Part shown: one piece after another, positions 23,042 through 31,379 of the stretch | How positions within the stretch are numbered: the stretch's first letter is position 1 | Layout: each line of letters starts with the position of its first letter | NCBI GenBank assembly: GCA_964510315.1 | Contig: CAZEAP010000035.1 | Location: 1-34,092, forward strand | Direction of reading: 5' to 3' | Length of the DNA stretch: 34,092 nucleotides | Origin: CAZEAP01 sp964510315 | GTDB taxonomy: Bacteria > Planctomycetota > Brocadiia > SM23-32 | Made by a program: the position numbers and the translations under genes | Notes under the pieces: model-generated | The model's database searches: none | What the model saw: only the letters and a program-made list of their open reading frames with translations | Told to the model about the DNA's origin: nothing

Positions 23042-24523
23042 GTGCGCATCCTTTACATCGACATAGACTGCCTTCGTCCGGACCATCTGGGCTGTTACGG
23101 ATATTCCCGGGAGACCTCTCCCAACATCGACCGGCTGGCCGCCGACGGCCTGTTGTTTCGAAACTGCCACACCTCCGACGCCCCCTGCCTGCCCAGCCGG
23201 GCGGCGCTGTTCAGCGGCCGTTTCGGCATCAACAACGGAGTCACCTGTCACGACGGCCCCGCTTCCCGGCTGCGATACGCAGGAGCCGGACATTCCCATC
23301 ATCCCGAGGGCCGGATGCTGATGCGCGTCTTCCAGGACGAAGGCTGGGAGACCGTCAGCTTCAGCGGCTTCGCCCAGCGCCACGTGGCCTGGTGGTACGT
23401 GGCCGGGTTCACCGAGCACCACGGCAGCAAGCTGCCCGGAGGCTCCGAGAGCGCCGAGAGTGTGAACGACCTGGTACTGGACTGGTTGCGAGGCAATGGG
23501 CAAAGGGACAACTGGTTCCTTCACGCCCACTACTGGGACGTGCACACCCCCTACACGCCTCCGGACGAGTTCATCGAGATGGTCGCCGGCGACCCGCCCC
23601 CGGCGTTCCCCGACGAGGAGACCGTGCGCTCCGACTACGAGAACTTCTACGGCTCCCGCACCCCACGCGACTGGTGGGGGCCGCGTTGGGAAAGCTGGAA
23701 CGAGAAAGTCTCCGGGCAGATTGCCGATCGCAAGGACCTGGTCTCATGGTTCGACGCCCTCGACGGGGCGGTGCGCCAGACCGATCACGCCGTAGGGCAG
23801 ATCCTTGACCTTCTGGAAGAGTTGGGCATCGCCGGGGAGACCGTTGTGATCCTCTCCAGCGACCACGGGGAGGCCGTCGGGGAGCTGGGCATGTACTTCG
23901 AGCACGGCAACGCCTCGGAGGGCTGCACGCACGTGCCTCTGATCGTCCGCTGGCCGGAATTGGGCCGCGGCGAATTCGCCGGGCTCCTCTATCAGCTCGA
24001 CCTTTGCCCGACACTCACGGACCTGCTGAATCTCCCCACCCCCGAGCGGTGGGACGGGCGCAGCTTTGCCCCCGTCCTGCGAGGGGAGCCGTTCGACGGG
24101 CGGGATCACCTGGTCTGCGGCTGCGGCATCTACAGCTTCCAGCGCGCCGTGCGGACGCCCGGATGGCGCATGATCCGCACCATACACCCCGGCATCTATC
24201 CATACGAACCGGTTTACCTCTACGAGATGGAGCAGGACCCGGAGGAACGGAACGATCTGGCCGGCGAACGGCCGGAGGTCCTCGCCCGGCTGGACCACCT
24301 GCTCTGTGACTGGTGGCACCAGCATTGCACCGGTTCGGACGCGTCGCTGGATCCCTTTCAGCTTCAAATGGCCGCCGGGTTCACCCCGGACCTCTACTGC
24401 AGCCTGGAAGCCATGCTGGAGCGTCTGAAAGAGATGGGCCGGCGGGAGCAGTACCTGGACCTGCTCCGCCGGCGACGGGAGCGAGAGCCGTTGCCGAGGC
24501 CCTGGGGGACGGTGCTTCTGTAG
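23042..24523 (+). CDS. sulfatase (formylglycine-dependent, alkaline phosphatase superfamily)
   Basis: Sulfatases cleave sulfate esters; some relatives act on phosphonates or phospholipid head groups. The 493-residue product begins at GTG 23042 after AAGGAGG and shows the metal-binding YIDIDCLRPDHLGCYGY (D7, D9), the active-site motif DAPCLPSR in which Cys49 would be turned to formylglycine, the HDG segment and the late SSDHGEAVGELG metal motif. No signal peptide is visible, since the protein starts directly with the first beta strand, so it is probably cytoplasmic, which is unusual for a polysaccharide sulfatase. No maturase is in the window. plsY follows after 28 nt in the same transcript. 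Confidence 0.9.
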   Translation: MRILYIDIDCLRPDHLGCYGYSRETSPNIDRLAADGLLFRNCHTSDAPCLPSRAALFSGRFGINNGVTCHDGPASRLRYAGAGHSHHPEGRMLMRVFQDEGWETVSFSGFAQRHVAWWYVAGFTEHHGSKLPGGSESAESVNDLVLDWLRGNGQRDNWFLHAHYWDVHTPYTPPDEFIEMVAGDPPPAFPDEETVRSDYENFYGSRTPRDWWGPRWESWNEKVSGQIADRKDLVSWFDALDGAVRQTDHAVGQILDLLEELGIAGETVVILSSDHGEAVGELGMYFEHGNASEGCTHVPLIVRWPELGRGEFAGLLYQLDLCPTLTDLLNLPTPERWDGRSFAPVLRGEPFDGRDHLVCGCGIYSFQRAVRTPGWRMIRTIHPGIYPYEPVYLYEMEQDPEERNDLAGERPEVLARLDHLLCDWWHQHCTGSDASLDPFQLQMAAGFTPDLYCSLEAMLERLKEMGRREQYLDLLRRRREREPLPRPWGTVLL

Positions 24524-24551
24524 TGCGCCGACCGTAGAATGGAGGCCCAAG

Positions 24552-25193
24552 TTGAGCCCGTATGCCTGGTTGCTGCCGTTCGCCGCCTATCTCTACGGTT
24601 CGGTGCCCTACGGATTTCTGACCGCGCGACTGATCAAGGGCGTGGACATCCGCACCACGGGCAGCGGCAACATCGGCGCCACTAACGCCGCTCGAGTGCT
24701 GGGCTTCAGGTTCTTTCCCGTGGTTTTCCTCCTGGACGTCTCCAAGGGCTTCCTTCCGGCCCTGGCGGCGGGCTGGCTGGCAGGTGGGGCCGGGCCCTGG
24801 GAGCCGCATCCCCTGTTGATCGTCACCGCCCTGGCCGCCATACTCGGGCACGTTTTTCCGCTGTATCTCGGGTTCAAGGGCGGCAAGGCCGTGGCCACCA
24901 GCACGGGAGCTTTCCTCGTGCTGGCTCCCTGGGCGGTGCTGGTCGCCGCGCTGGTCTGGGCGGTGGTGTTCGGGCTGTGGCGCTACGTTTCGCTGGCTTC
25001 CATCTCCGCGGCGGTTGCGCTGCCGGCGGCCGTCTGCCTTACGCACCAGGACCCGCTGGGAGCGGGGAGGTTTCTGACGGCTCTGGCCGTCTTCGGTGGG
25101 CTGTTCGTGCTCTATCTGCATCGCGGCAACATCGCGCGATTGCTCCGCGGCACGGAGCACAAGATAGGTGGGAAGGGTCCGCCCGAATCGTAA
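24552..25193 (+). CDS. plsY: acyl-phosphate:glycerol-3-phosphate acyltransferase PlsY
   Basis: PlsY acylates glycerol-3-phosphate in the membrane, the first step of phospholipid synthesis in most bacteria. The 213 residues hold five or so membrane helices and the three family motifs: GSVPYG..GSGNIGATN near the start, GHVFPLYLGFKGGKAVAT in the middle and LHRGNIARLLRGTEHKIG at the end. The start is TTG 24552 after ATGGAGG at 8 nt. It lies 28 nt after the sulfatase stop. It is convergent with the PAS sensor gene, with 30 nt between the stops. Confidence 0.96.
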   Translation: MSPYAWLLPFAAYLYGSVPYGFLTARLIKGVDIRTTGSGNIGATNAARVLGFRFFPVVFLLDVSKGFLPALAAGWLAGGAGPWEPHPLLIVTALAAILGHVFPLYLGFKGGKAVATSTGAFLVLAPWAVLVAALVWAVVFGLWRYVSLASISAAVALPAAVCLTHQDPLGAGRFLTALAVFGGLFVLYLHRGNIARLLRGTEHKIGGKGPPES

Positions 25194-25223
25194 GGAACCC
25201 CCCGAGTCCGGCCGCGGGGCGCC

Positions 25224-27515
25224 TCAGGTAGGAACCTCGCCCTCCAACACGGAGCGGATGGCTTCGTTGACCTTCCGGTCGGTGATGTCCCGAACGATGC
25301 CGCGGACGCCTTCCACGCGTCCCCCATCTTCGGACCGCAGGGGCAGGAGTGCAACTTCCCCCCAGAACCGTGTCCCGTCGCGGCGCTTCAGCAGGATTTC
25401 CTCGCCTCGCACCGGCCGGCCGCTGCGCAACACCTCCTGTAGCAGCGAGCGGAGGCGCCTTCGCCCCTGTTGGGTGGCCAGCTCGACCAGGTGGAGGCCG
25501 TCCAGTCGTTTCGGGGGATAGCCGGTGGTGTCGGCGGCGCCCGGGTTGCACCAGGTGAGGCGCCCGTCGCGGTCGGTTTTGAAAACCAGCCCCGAGACGA
25601 CGTCGGCCATGCCCGGGGGCAGCTCCTCTCCGGTGGTCCGGGCCACGCCCGCCCCGGCGGGCACCGCATAGAAGTGTTCGACTCGGGAGACTCCCGGCGA
25701 GGGATTCTCCACGGGGGAACTCCAGTAGGTGATGGGTCCGCCGGCGTCCGGCGCCGTCTGGAGCGCGTAGTCCGGGAGGGGCTCTCCGCTCTGGTGTGCC
25801 CGCTCGAGTTCGTCGAGCAGTTCCGAGGTCACGGTTTCGGTCGCGGTGAGGCTTTCACGGAGTGTTTCCAGGTAATCTTCGCCGAAGAGGGCGTCCCTGT
25901 CGGCGCCCAGCAACTCTTCGGCGGTCTGGTTCACCCAGGTGATGCGACCGCGCTCGTCCAGGACGGCCACGCCGCACTCCAGCGCATCCATTCCGGCCTC
26001 CAGCATTCCGGAAAGGCGCCTGGTCTCCCCCCACAGTTCCTGCTCGGCTTCTTCCAGTTCGCTGACCTCAATGGCGGTGGCGACCAGGAAGGTCTGGTCG
26101 CTGCTGCTGAAGCGGCCGAGGCGCACTTCGGCCGGGAGCCGGGCGCCGGTTTCTCCCTGCAGGTTCAGACGGCCGCCGGAGGAGCCGATGTCGACGGCGA
26201 CTTCGAGAAGCTCCCGGAACGACTCCTGGTCCTGGGGGGTGATTATGCTCTCAACCGGCCGGCCGGCCAGTTCGTCGCCGGTGCAGTTCAACATGCCGCA
26301 GAGGCTTTGGTTGGCGTAGCGGACGGTTCCCTGAGGTCCGACAAGGAAGATGCCCGCGTTGGCGCCCTCGGCCAGACGGCGGTAGAGGCGTTCCCGGTCT
26401 TTTACGGCCTCGCTGACCTCACCGGCCGGAACAGGTTGAATCAGGCCTACGGCGGCGGATACCTTTCCGGCGGGGGAGGTGACCGGCCAGGCCCGGACGT
26501 AGAAGTTCTGCTGCTGTCCCTCGCGTCCGACTTCACCTTCGGCCGGCTCTCCGGCCTGCAGGGCCTTCAGGAAGGGGCAGGAGTCCGGGGGCTGCTCCTC
26601 CCCGTGAAGGATTGTGGAGTAAGTGCGGCCGATCAGCTCGTCCTCTCCTCGACGGAAACCCTTCATGGCAGCCTGGTTGGCCTGGATTATGTCGTAATCC
26701 GGGGCCACCAGCACGAGCATCTCCCCCAGTGCGTCCAGCGCGGCGGGCCAGGGGGTTTGTTCCTCCTCGGCGGCCTCCGCCCGTATCTGGAGGGTCATGG
26801 CTCGGTCGCGGCGAGCCCACTGGGCGATGAGGCGGGGGAGCAGGTCGGCGAAATTTTCCTGTTTGGGCAGGTGATAGTCCGCCCCGGCCTCGAAGATGGC
26901 GGCGGCCCTGTCGGGATTCCACCTGTCGGTCAGGCAGACGACGAAAAGCGAGGGGCGTTTGATCTTGAGGATATGGATCAGTCCGGCGGCGGCATCCGGG
27001 TCGCTGTCCCAGTCCAGCACGGCCACGTCGTAGTGGACCGTTCCGCTCATGGTGTCGGAGGTGGAAACGCCATAGTCAACGCAACTGACCTCGATGTCTC
27101 CGATGGCGCCCTCCAGGGCTTCGACTATGGCCTGTCGGTCGCGATCGATGTTCTCCACGACCATGACGCGGAGGTAGGTCTCCAGGGCGACCTTCTGTTC
27201 TTCCGGGGGTGCTTCACGGGCCGTGGGGGCCCCTTCCTCCGGCTCTTCCTCGGCGGCCCGGCGCTTCTCGGCTTCGGCCACACGCTGGAGCGCCTCGCCC
27301 GCACGCGGATAGCCCATTTGTTCAGCCCTTTCCAGGGCGATGTGGGCGACCTCGAGGTTACCAACTTTGTAGAGGCACACCCCCAGGCCGAACCAGGCCC
27401 GGGAGTCCCCGGGGGCGGTCTCGGTGGCCTGCAGGTAAACCTCTACCGCGTCGGCGTATTTTCTCTGCTTGACCAGTTCGCTGGCTTTCCTGAGCAGATG
27501 GGTTGCTTTTGCCAT
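25224..27515 (-). CDS. cytoplasmic sensor: TPR - receiver - four PAS domains, no output domain
   Basis: The 763-residue protein has a TPR-like N-terminus (1-75), an acidic linker, a response-regulator receiver-like domain (about 115-235: VMVVENIDRDR, phospho-acceptor-like Asp168 in VAVLDWD, Thr196, Lys218 in YHLPK) and four PAS domains at about 255-360, 376-490, 502-620 and 632-750. PAS1 has the HGEEQPPDSCPF motif and PAS4 ends in GIVRDITDRK. No HisKA, HATPase, GGDEF, EAL or helix-turn-helix follows; only about 12 residues remain. No membrane helix is seen. In the receiver the acidic pair is E121/D124 rather than DD, so phosphorylation is uncertain. It is divergent from the kinase fusion at 27710, a plausible output partner (inference). 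Regulation is probably by a small ligand or redox state. Confidence 0.85.
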   Translation of the reverse strand: MAKATHLLRKASELVKQRKYADAVEVYLQATETAPGDSRAWFGLGVCLYKVGNLEVAHIALERAEQMGYPRAGEALQRVAEAEKRRAAEEEPEEGAPTAREAPPEEQKVALETYLRVMVVENIDRDRQAIVEALEGAIGDIEVSCVDYGVSTSDTMSGTVHYDVAVLDWDSDPDAAAGLIHILKIKRPSLFVVCLTDRWNPDRAAAIFEAGADYHLPKQENFADLLPRLIAQWARRDRAMTLQIRAEAAEEEQTPWPAALDALGEMLVLVAPDYDIIQANQAAMKGFRRGEDELIGRTYSTILHGEEQPPDSCPFLKALQAGEPAEGEVGREGQQQNFYVRAWPVTSPAGKVSAAVGLIQPVPAGEVSEAVKDRERLYRRLAEGANAGIFLVGPQGTVRYANQSLCGMLNCTGDELAGRPVESIITPQDQESFRELLEVAVDIGSSGGRLNLQGETGARLPAEVRLGRFSSSDQTFLVATAIEVSELEEAEQELWGETRRLSGMLEAGMDALECGVAVLDERGRITWVNQTAEELLGADRDALFGEDYLETLRESLTATETVTSELLDELERAHQSGEPLPDYALQTAPDAGGPITYWSSPVENPSPGVSRVEHFYAVPAGAGVARTTGEELPPGMADVVSGLVFKTDRDGRLTWCNPGAADTTGYPPKRLDGLHLVELATQQGRRRLRSLLQEVLRSGRPVRGEEILLKRRDGTRFWGEVALLPLRSEDGGRVEGVRGIVRDITDRKVNEAIRSVLEGEVPT

Positions 27516-27621
27516 GTTCGTGCTCTGCTGAAGGTGCCGGCTGCGTCCCCTGCGGGCCCTCCTCAGGCGCGCCGCCGCACGGCGGGCGAAGGCGGACGGA
27601 GGTCCCCGCGGATAACTTTCT

Positions 27622-27694
27622 TTCTTTCGCGTCTCCCCGTCCGGTACAATGTACAGACGATTTCAGAATACCTTGTTTGCGGAGCGCAAAGCAA
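27622..27694. promoter_or_regulatory. shared control region between sensor and kinase genes
   Basis: For the + kinase gene: TACAAT (27645-27650) with only a poor -35 (TTCTTT, 27622-27627). For the - sensor gene: TTGCTT (27694-27689), 18 nt, TATTCT (27670-27665). Both predicted transcripts start near 27657, so the promoters face each other. Two perfect inverted repeats could be operators: GTACA-A-TGTAC (27644-27654), covering the kinase -10, and TTTGCG-GAG-CGCAAA (27676-27690), inside the sensor promoter spacer. Confidence 0.45.
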
Positions 27695-27709
27695 GTCCGC
27701 CCCGGACCC

Positions 27710-30304
27710 ATGGCCGAGCAGGCAGAACACCAGAGATACGGCAGATGCGTCGTTGAGCGCGTCATAGGGCACGGCGCCAGGTCAACGGTGTATCTGGCCT
27801 GGCACGAGGCCTTCCAGATACCCGTGGCCGTCAAGGTTATGGGCAGAGGCAGGCAGCACGAGGACGAGGAGTTCTCGGAGCGTTTTCTGCGCGAAGCACG
27901 CATCGCGGCCCAGTTGACCCACCCCAACATCGTTCGAGTCTACGACTGCGGGGAAACCGACGAGTCCTACTACCTCGTGCTGGAATACATCGAGGGAGAA
28001 ACCTGCCGCGACAAGCTGGAGCAGTGGGGAGTATTCGACTGGCAGAGAGCCGTGCAGATCATCCGACAGGTGTCGGAGGGCCTTCGCTATGCCAGCAAGA
28101 AGGGGATTATCCATCGGGATTTGAAGCCCGAAAACATCATGATCGACAGCGAGGGCAACGTCCGGATCGCCGACCTGGGACTGGCCAAGGAGGTCGTACC
28201 CGGAAGAGCTTCCGCGACCGTCGACGGAGACGTGCTGGGCACACCTTACTACATGAGTCCCGAGCAGGTCCGCCAGCCCGGAGAGGTCGATTTTCGGTCC
28301 GACATCTACTCCCTTGGAGTCACCCTGTATCATCTGGTCACCGGGGAGGTGCCCTTCGAGGCCGCCACGCCTTTCGAGATAATGGCCAAACACCTGGATG
28401 AGCCGCTCACCCATCCCCGGGAGATCAAGCCTGACCTGCCTGAACCGCTGTGCGAAATCGTCCTGCGCGCCATGTCGAAGGATCCCGATGAGCGCTATCA
28501 GGGCTACGACGAACTGATAGGGGACCTGGACGCTCTTCTGGAGGGGGTGGAGGCCGGCGAGCCGGCCCTTATGGGACACGTGGACGCGGTGTTGGACGAG
28601 GCGCCGGAACCCTCCGAACCGGAGGAACCCGGGGGCACAACTACGGCCCGTCCCCGGGTGCGGCCCATCCGCCCGGTGGAACTGCTGGTGACCGTGCAGA
28701 ACGTCAGGACCAAGGTGCTGGGCATCCTCGCTGTGCTCGCCTACGTTTTTGTGCTGGTCTCGCTGCATCATCTGCTGCTGGCCCGCTTCGGCCCCGTCCC
28801 GGCCGTGGCCGCGACCGTCGGCCTTCTTGCTCTTTCGGCGGCCTGCGCCTGGAGCGCCTTGCGGCGTGGCTTGAGCAAAACGGATTCCGAGGTGCCCGGC
28901 GGTCTCGAGCAGGAAGTCAGCGCCGCACTCGGTCGGCTCTGCGAGCGGCTGGGTTTGCCCGTGCCGCGCGTGCGGCTGGACGGGTCGCGCAGCCCCCTGT
29001 GGGGCAGTTATTCACTGTTCTCCCGCAAAGGCACCATCCATCTTCCGGGCCGATGGATGAGGAGCGTAGAGCTGAAAGATGAACACGTGCACGCGATGGT
29101 GGCCCAGTGCCTGGCCGGCTTCTACAACGGCGACGCTGACTTCCGGACTCTCCTGGCCCTCCCGGTGGGATTCATTCGGGTCGGACGCCTGCTGGGCCGG
29201 CTGGTGCAGGGCGCCTCCCCGGAGACCACCTGGCGAGTGGCGCGCCTGGGCTGGCTGGTTCTGCTGGTGACCCTGTGCGGCCTGATCGCGTGGCTGTTTT
29301 TCGTCTCCTCTGTGGCCGGTGGCATGGGCCTGTTGTGTGTCGGCGTTTTGGTCCTGACGGCCGCTTTCGAACGGCACAGTCGTCTGGCGGCGGACAGCTT
29401 CGCGGTTAAAGCGCTGGAGGGACCCGGTCCGGTCCAGGGACTTGCGGTGCTCGCCGGCCTCTCGTCGGTGGAGTGCTACCCCCTCCTTGAGGATACGGTC
29501 GGCGCCAAGTCCGCGCTCACCCTCGGCAAAGGCCCTCCGGTGCCGCCTCAGGTGCGGCGCATCACCAGCACGGCCGTCACTCACTACGCCGAGGTCCAAT
29601 ACGTGCACGGCACCCTGGAGCTGGTCGGGAAGCTCTTTTCGATGACGCCCGTCGCCCCGGAGCGCTTGAACCATCTGGCCGGGGTGCCCAGCCGACGCGC
29701 GCCGCTGGCCGCCCTGGTGGCTTACTTGAAGAGGCTTTACGCCCTGCTGCTCGGAACGGGAGCCAGGGAGGCCACCACTATGCTGGAGCTGGGCGGAGTG
29801 GGGCTGTTTGCCCTCAGCGGGGCCGCCGGGGGAGCGCTGGCGGTCATTATCTCCGGACTGTTGCTGCTGCACGGGGGTCTCCAGTACAGCGTCTTCCTGA
29901 TGGTCGTCGGAGCCCTGAGTCTGGCGGCGGGCATGCTGCTGGCACCACGGGTGTTCGGGGAAGGGCTCTCGGCGAGCCGGTTGGGCTGGGCCTGCGTCGT
30001 GTGCGCGGTCGCCTTCACTTTGGTGGCCGGGGTCGGCTTCTGCCTGGCGGGTTCCGAAAGACTCTCCACCCTGGCTTTCCAGATCCCCGTGGTGCTCTTC
30101 ATCGTTGCTGTGTGCTCCTCTGTGGGGGCCGTCCTTTACTGCCGCATTGCGGCCGCTCTGGGAATGGAGCGCCGGCGGGGCCTCTCCCCCGCCGGCTCCG
30201 AGACGGCCTACACCCTCATGATGCCCCGGTCTTCAACCGCTGGGACGGGCGAGGAAGAGCAAGCCGCCGGGCAGAGCGAGGAACAGAACGAAGAGGATAG
30301 CTGA
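27710..30304 (+). CDS. Ser/Thr protein kinase fused to a degenerate HtpX/M48-like membrane domain
   Basis: The 864-residue protein has a complete Hanks-type kinase (10-275): GHGARSTV, VAVKV with Lys42, Glu62, HRDLKPENI with Asp137, ADLG with Asp155, GTPYYMSPEQ, RSDIYSLG. After an acidic/proline linker come helices 335-357 and 363-385, then a segment laid out like HtpX (M48): LCERLGLPVPRVRL, VAQCLAGFYNGD (464-475) where HtpX has AHELGHIKNGD, two helices (512-550), ERHSRLAADSFA (554-565) where HtpX has SREYxAD, and LFSMTP (642-647) for LFSTHP. The zinc ligands His, His and Glu are replaced by Gln466, Gly470 and Arg558, so it should not be a protease. Four or so further helices (694-815) and an acidic tail end it. 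ATG 27710 has a weak Shine-Dalgarno sequence; earlier codons precede the predicted transcription start. Confidence 0.88.
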   Translation: MAEQAEHQRYGRCVVERVIGHGARSTVYLAWHEAFQIPVAVKVMGRGRQHEDEEFSERFLREARIAAQLTHPNIVRVYDCGETDESYYLVLEYIEGETCRDKLEQWGVFDWQRAVQIIRQVSEGLRYASKKGIIHRDLKPENIMIDSEGNVRIADLGLAKEVVPGRASATVDGDVLGTPYYMSPEQVRQPGEVDFRSDIYSLGVTLYHLVTGEVPFEAATPFEIMAKHLDEPLTHPREIKPDLPEPLCEIVLRAMSKDPDERYQGYDELIGDLDALLEGVEAGEPALMGHVDAVLDEAPEPSEPEEPGGTTTARPRVRPIRPVELLVTVQNVRTKVLGILAVLAYVFVLVSLHHLLLARFGPVPAVAATVGLLALSAACAWSALRRGLSKTDSEVPGGLEQEVSAALGRLCERLGLPVPRVRLDGSRSPLWGSYSLFSRKGTIHLPGRWMRSVELKDEHVHAMVAQCLAGFYNGDADFRTLLALPVGFIRVGRLLGRLVQGASPETTWRVARLGWLVLLVTLCGLIAWLFFVSSVAGGMGLLCVGVLVLTAAFERHSRLAADSFAVKALEGPGPVQGLAVLAGLSSVECYPLLEDTVGAKSALTLGKGPPVPPQVRRITSTAVTHYAEVQYVHGTLELVGKLFSMTPVAPERLNHLAGVPSRRAPLAALVAYLKRLYALLLGTGAREATTMLELGGVGLFALSGAAGGALAVIISGLLLLHGGLQYSVFLMVVGALSLAAGMLLAPRVFGEGLSASRLGWACVVCAVAFTLVAGVGFCLAGSERLSTLAFQIPVVLFIVAVCSSVGAVLYCRIAAALGMERRRGLSPAGSETAYTLMMPRSSTAGTGEEEQAAGQSEEQNEEDS

Positions 30305-30400
30305 ATCCCGCCCGACTGCAGTAACCTTCACCGGGCCTGCCGCCGCGTTGTCCTTCGCCGCAAGAGACCTGTTTTCGCCATAGGCCGGCCCCGGTCGCCG

Positions 30401-30429
30401 TTGACCCTTTGGGGGCCGGGGGTTACAAT
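30401..30429 (+). promoter_or_regulatory. promoter of the RseC-like gene
   Basis: TTGACC (30401-30406), 17-nt spacer, TACAAT (30424-30429); leader of about 27 nt to ATG 30463. Confidence 0.8.
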
Positions 30430-30462
30430 ACATTCAGGCGAGTTACAGGGGACGGAGACGCC

Positions 30463-30939
30463 ATGAAGAGAGCGCAGCTTGTCGGACGGGTGACGGAACT
30501 CGGGGATGAGGACGCCGTGGTGGAGGTGCAGGAGGACGAGGAGTCCTGCCTCAGCGCGTTCTCCTGTTCCTGCTGCAGCACGTTCTGCCCGCAGCCCCGA
30601 ACCCTCCGGGTGGAGCGGGGCGAGTTGGAGGTGGGCGACGAAGTGAGGGTTACCCTCCCGCGATTCAGCGGGTATCTGAGCGCGTTCATCGTCTTCGTGC
30701 TTCCCATCGCCTTTGCGGTCGCGGGCATGATCATAGGTGGGAGATTCAGGGACGCCTCCGGCGGGGCGGAACTGCCCACCATCCTCGGCGGCGTGGCCGG
30801 GTTCGCGCTGGCTCTGCTGATCGCCCTCGGCGTCAACCGACTGCTGAGCGACCCCGGCCGCTACGAGGTTAAGCGTCTCAAGACCGCGGGCCCTGAGCCG
30901 TCCCCTCAGCAGGGCGGAAGCCCCCGCGAGCCCGCTTGA
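30463..30939 (+). CDS. RseC/MucC-like cysteine-rich membrane protein
   Basis: The 158-residue product starts with a small beta-rich domain containing a cysteine cluster (C29, C35, C37, C38, C42) followed by GDEVRVTLP and two membrane helices (73-93 and 105-127). That order (GxV, Cys cluster, VGDxV, two helices) is the pattern of the SoxR-reducing system protein RseC family, which is linked to SoxR reduction, to sigmaE control or to Rnf complexes. The match is moderate; the cysteine spacing is not the classical one. No rnf, rpoE or soxR gene is nearby. Its last 62 bp overlap the end of the convergent gene at 30878. Confidence 0.7.
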   Translation: MKRAQLVGRVTELGDEDAVVEVQEDEESCLSAFSCSCCSTFCPQPRTLRVERGELEVGDEVRVTLPRFSGYLSAFIVFVLPIAFAVAGMIIGGRFRDASGGAELPTILGGVAGFALALLIALGVNRLLSDPGRYEVKRLKTAGPEPSPQQGGSPREPA

Positions 30940-31378
30940 GGGCGGCCACGATCTTGCCCGCCAGGTCCCTGGCCAGTTGCTCGGGGTCTTCTCCGAAGGA
31001 CATCTCCCGGAGCACTTCCGTGCAGACACCGGCCACGATGAGGTTGACTCCCTTTTGCTGGCTTTCCCGGTAGTCGGTGCGCACCCCGATTATGGGAAGC
31101 CCCCGCTCGTGGGCGACCCCCATCTCCAGGGCCGTCCCGCTGTCCACGTCGGGTCCGTCCAGAACCGCCACCAGGACATCGGTCTCCTGAAGCTCCTCCA
31201 TGCAAGCACGGAATATCTTGGGGAAGTCGCGCGGGTCGTTGTAGGAGCTGCCGAACTTCAGGTCCTGGGGGAGGAATATCTCCACGCCGGCGATCCTCTC
31301 CCGGAGGGCGGCCGCAAGCTCGCGGTTCCAGAGCCGCTCGGCCTGCGTGAACAGGGGGCCCGACAGATAGAGCTTCAC
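30878..31378 (-). CDS. nucleoside 2-deoxyribosyltransferase-like protein
   Basis: The 166-residue product has the family features: VKLYLSGPLFTQAERLWNRE at the N-terminus, FLPQDL, and TDVLVAVLDGPDVDSGTALE with the conserved Asp, Ser-Gly-Thr and catalytic-type Glu85 followed by GVAHERGLPIIGVRTD. The family transfers or removes the base of nucleosides or nucleotides. GTG 31378 is preferred because GGGAGG lies 9 nt before it; ATG 31387 would touch that signal directly. The start is 1 nt after the nnrE stop, suggesting translational coupling. The tail beyond about residue 150 lies in the overlap with the convergent RseC-like gene and is not conserved-looking. Confidence 0.85.
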   Translation of the reverse strand: MKLYLSGPLFTQAERLWNRELAAALRERIAGVEIFLPQDLKFGSSYNDPRDFPKIFRACMEELQETDVLVAVLDGPDVDSGTALEMGVAHERGLPIIGVRTDYRESQQKGVNLIVAGVCTEVLREMSFGEDPEQLARDLAGKIVAALKRARGGFRPAEGTAQGPRS

Positions 31379-31379
31379 T

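Noticed and set aside
25470..27767. Long open frame antisense to the PAS sensor
   Set aside because: No motifs; the opposite strand has TPR, receiver and PAS domains.
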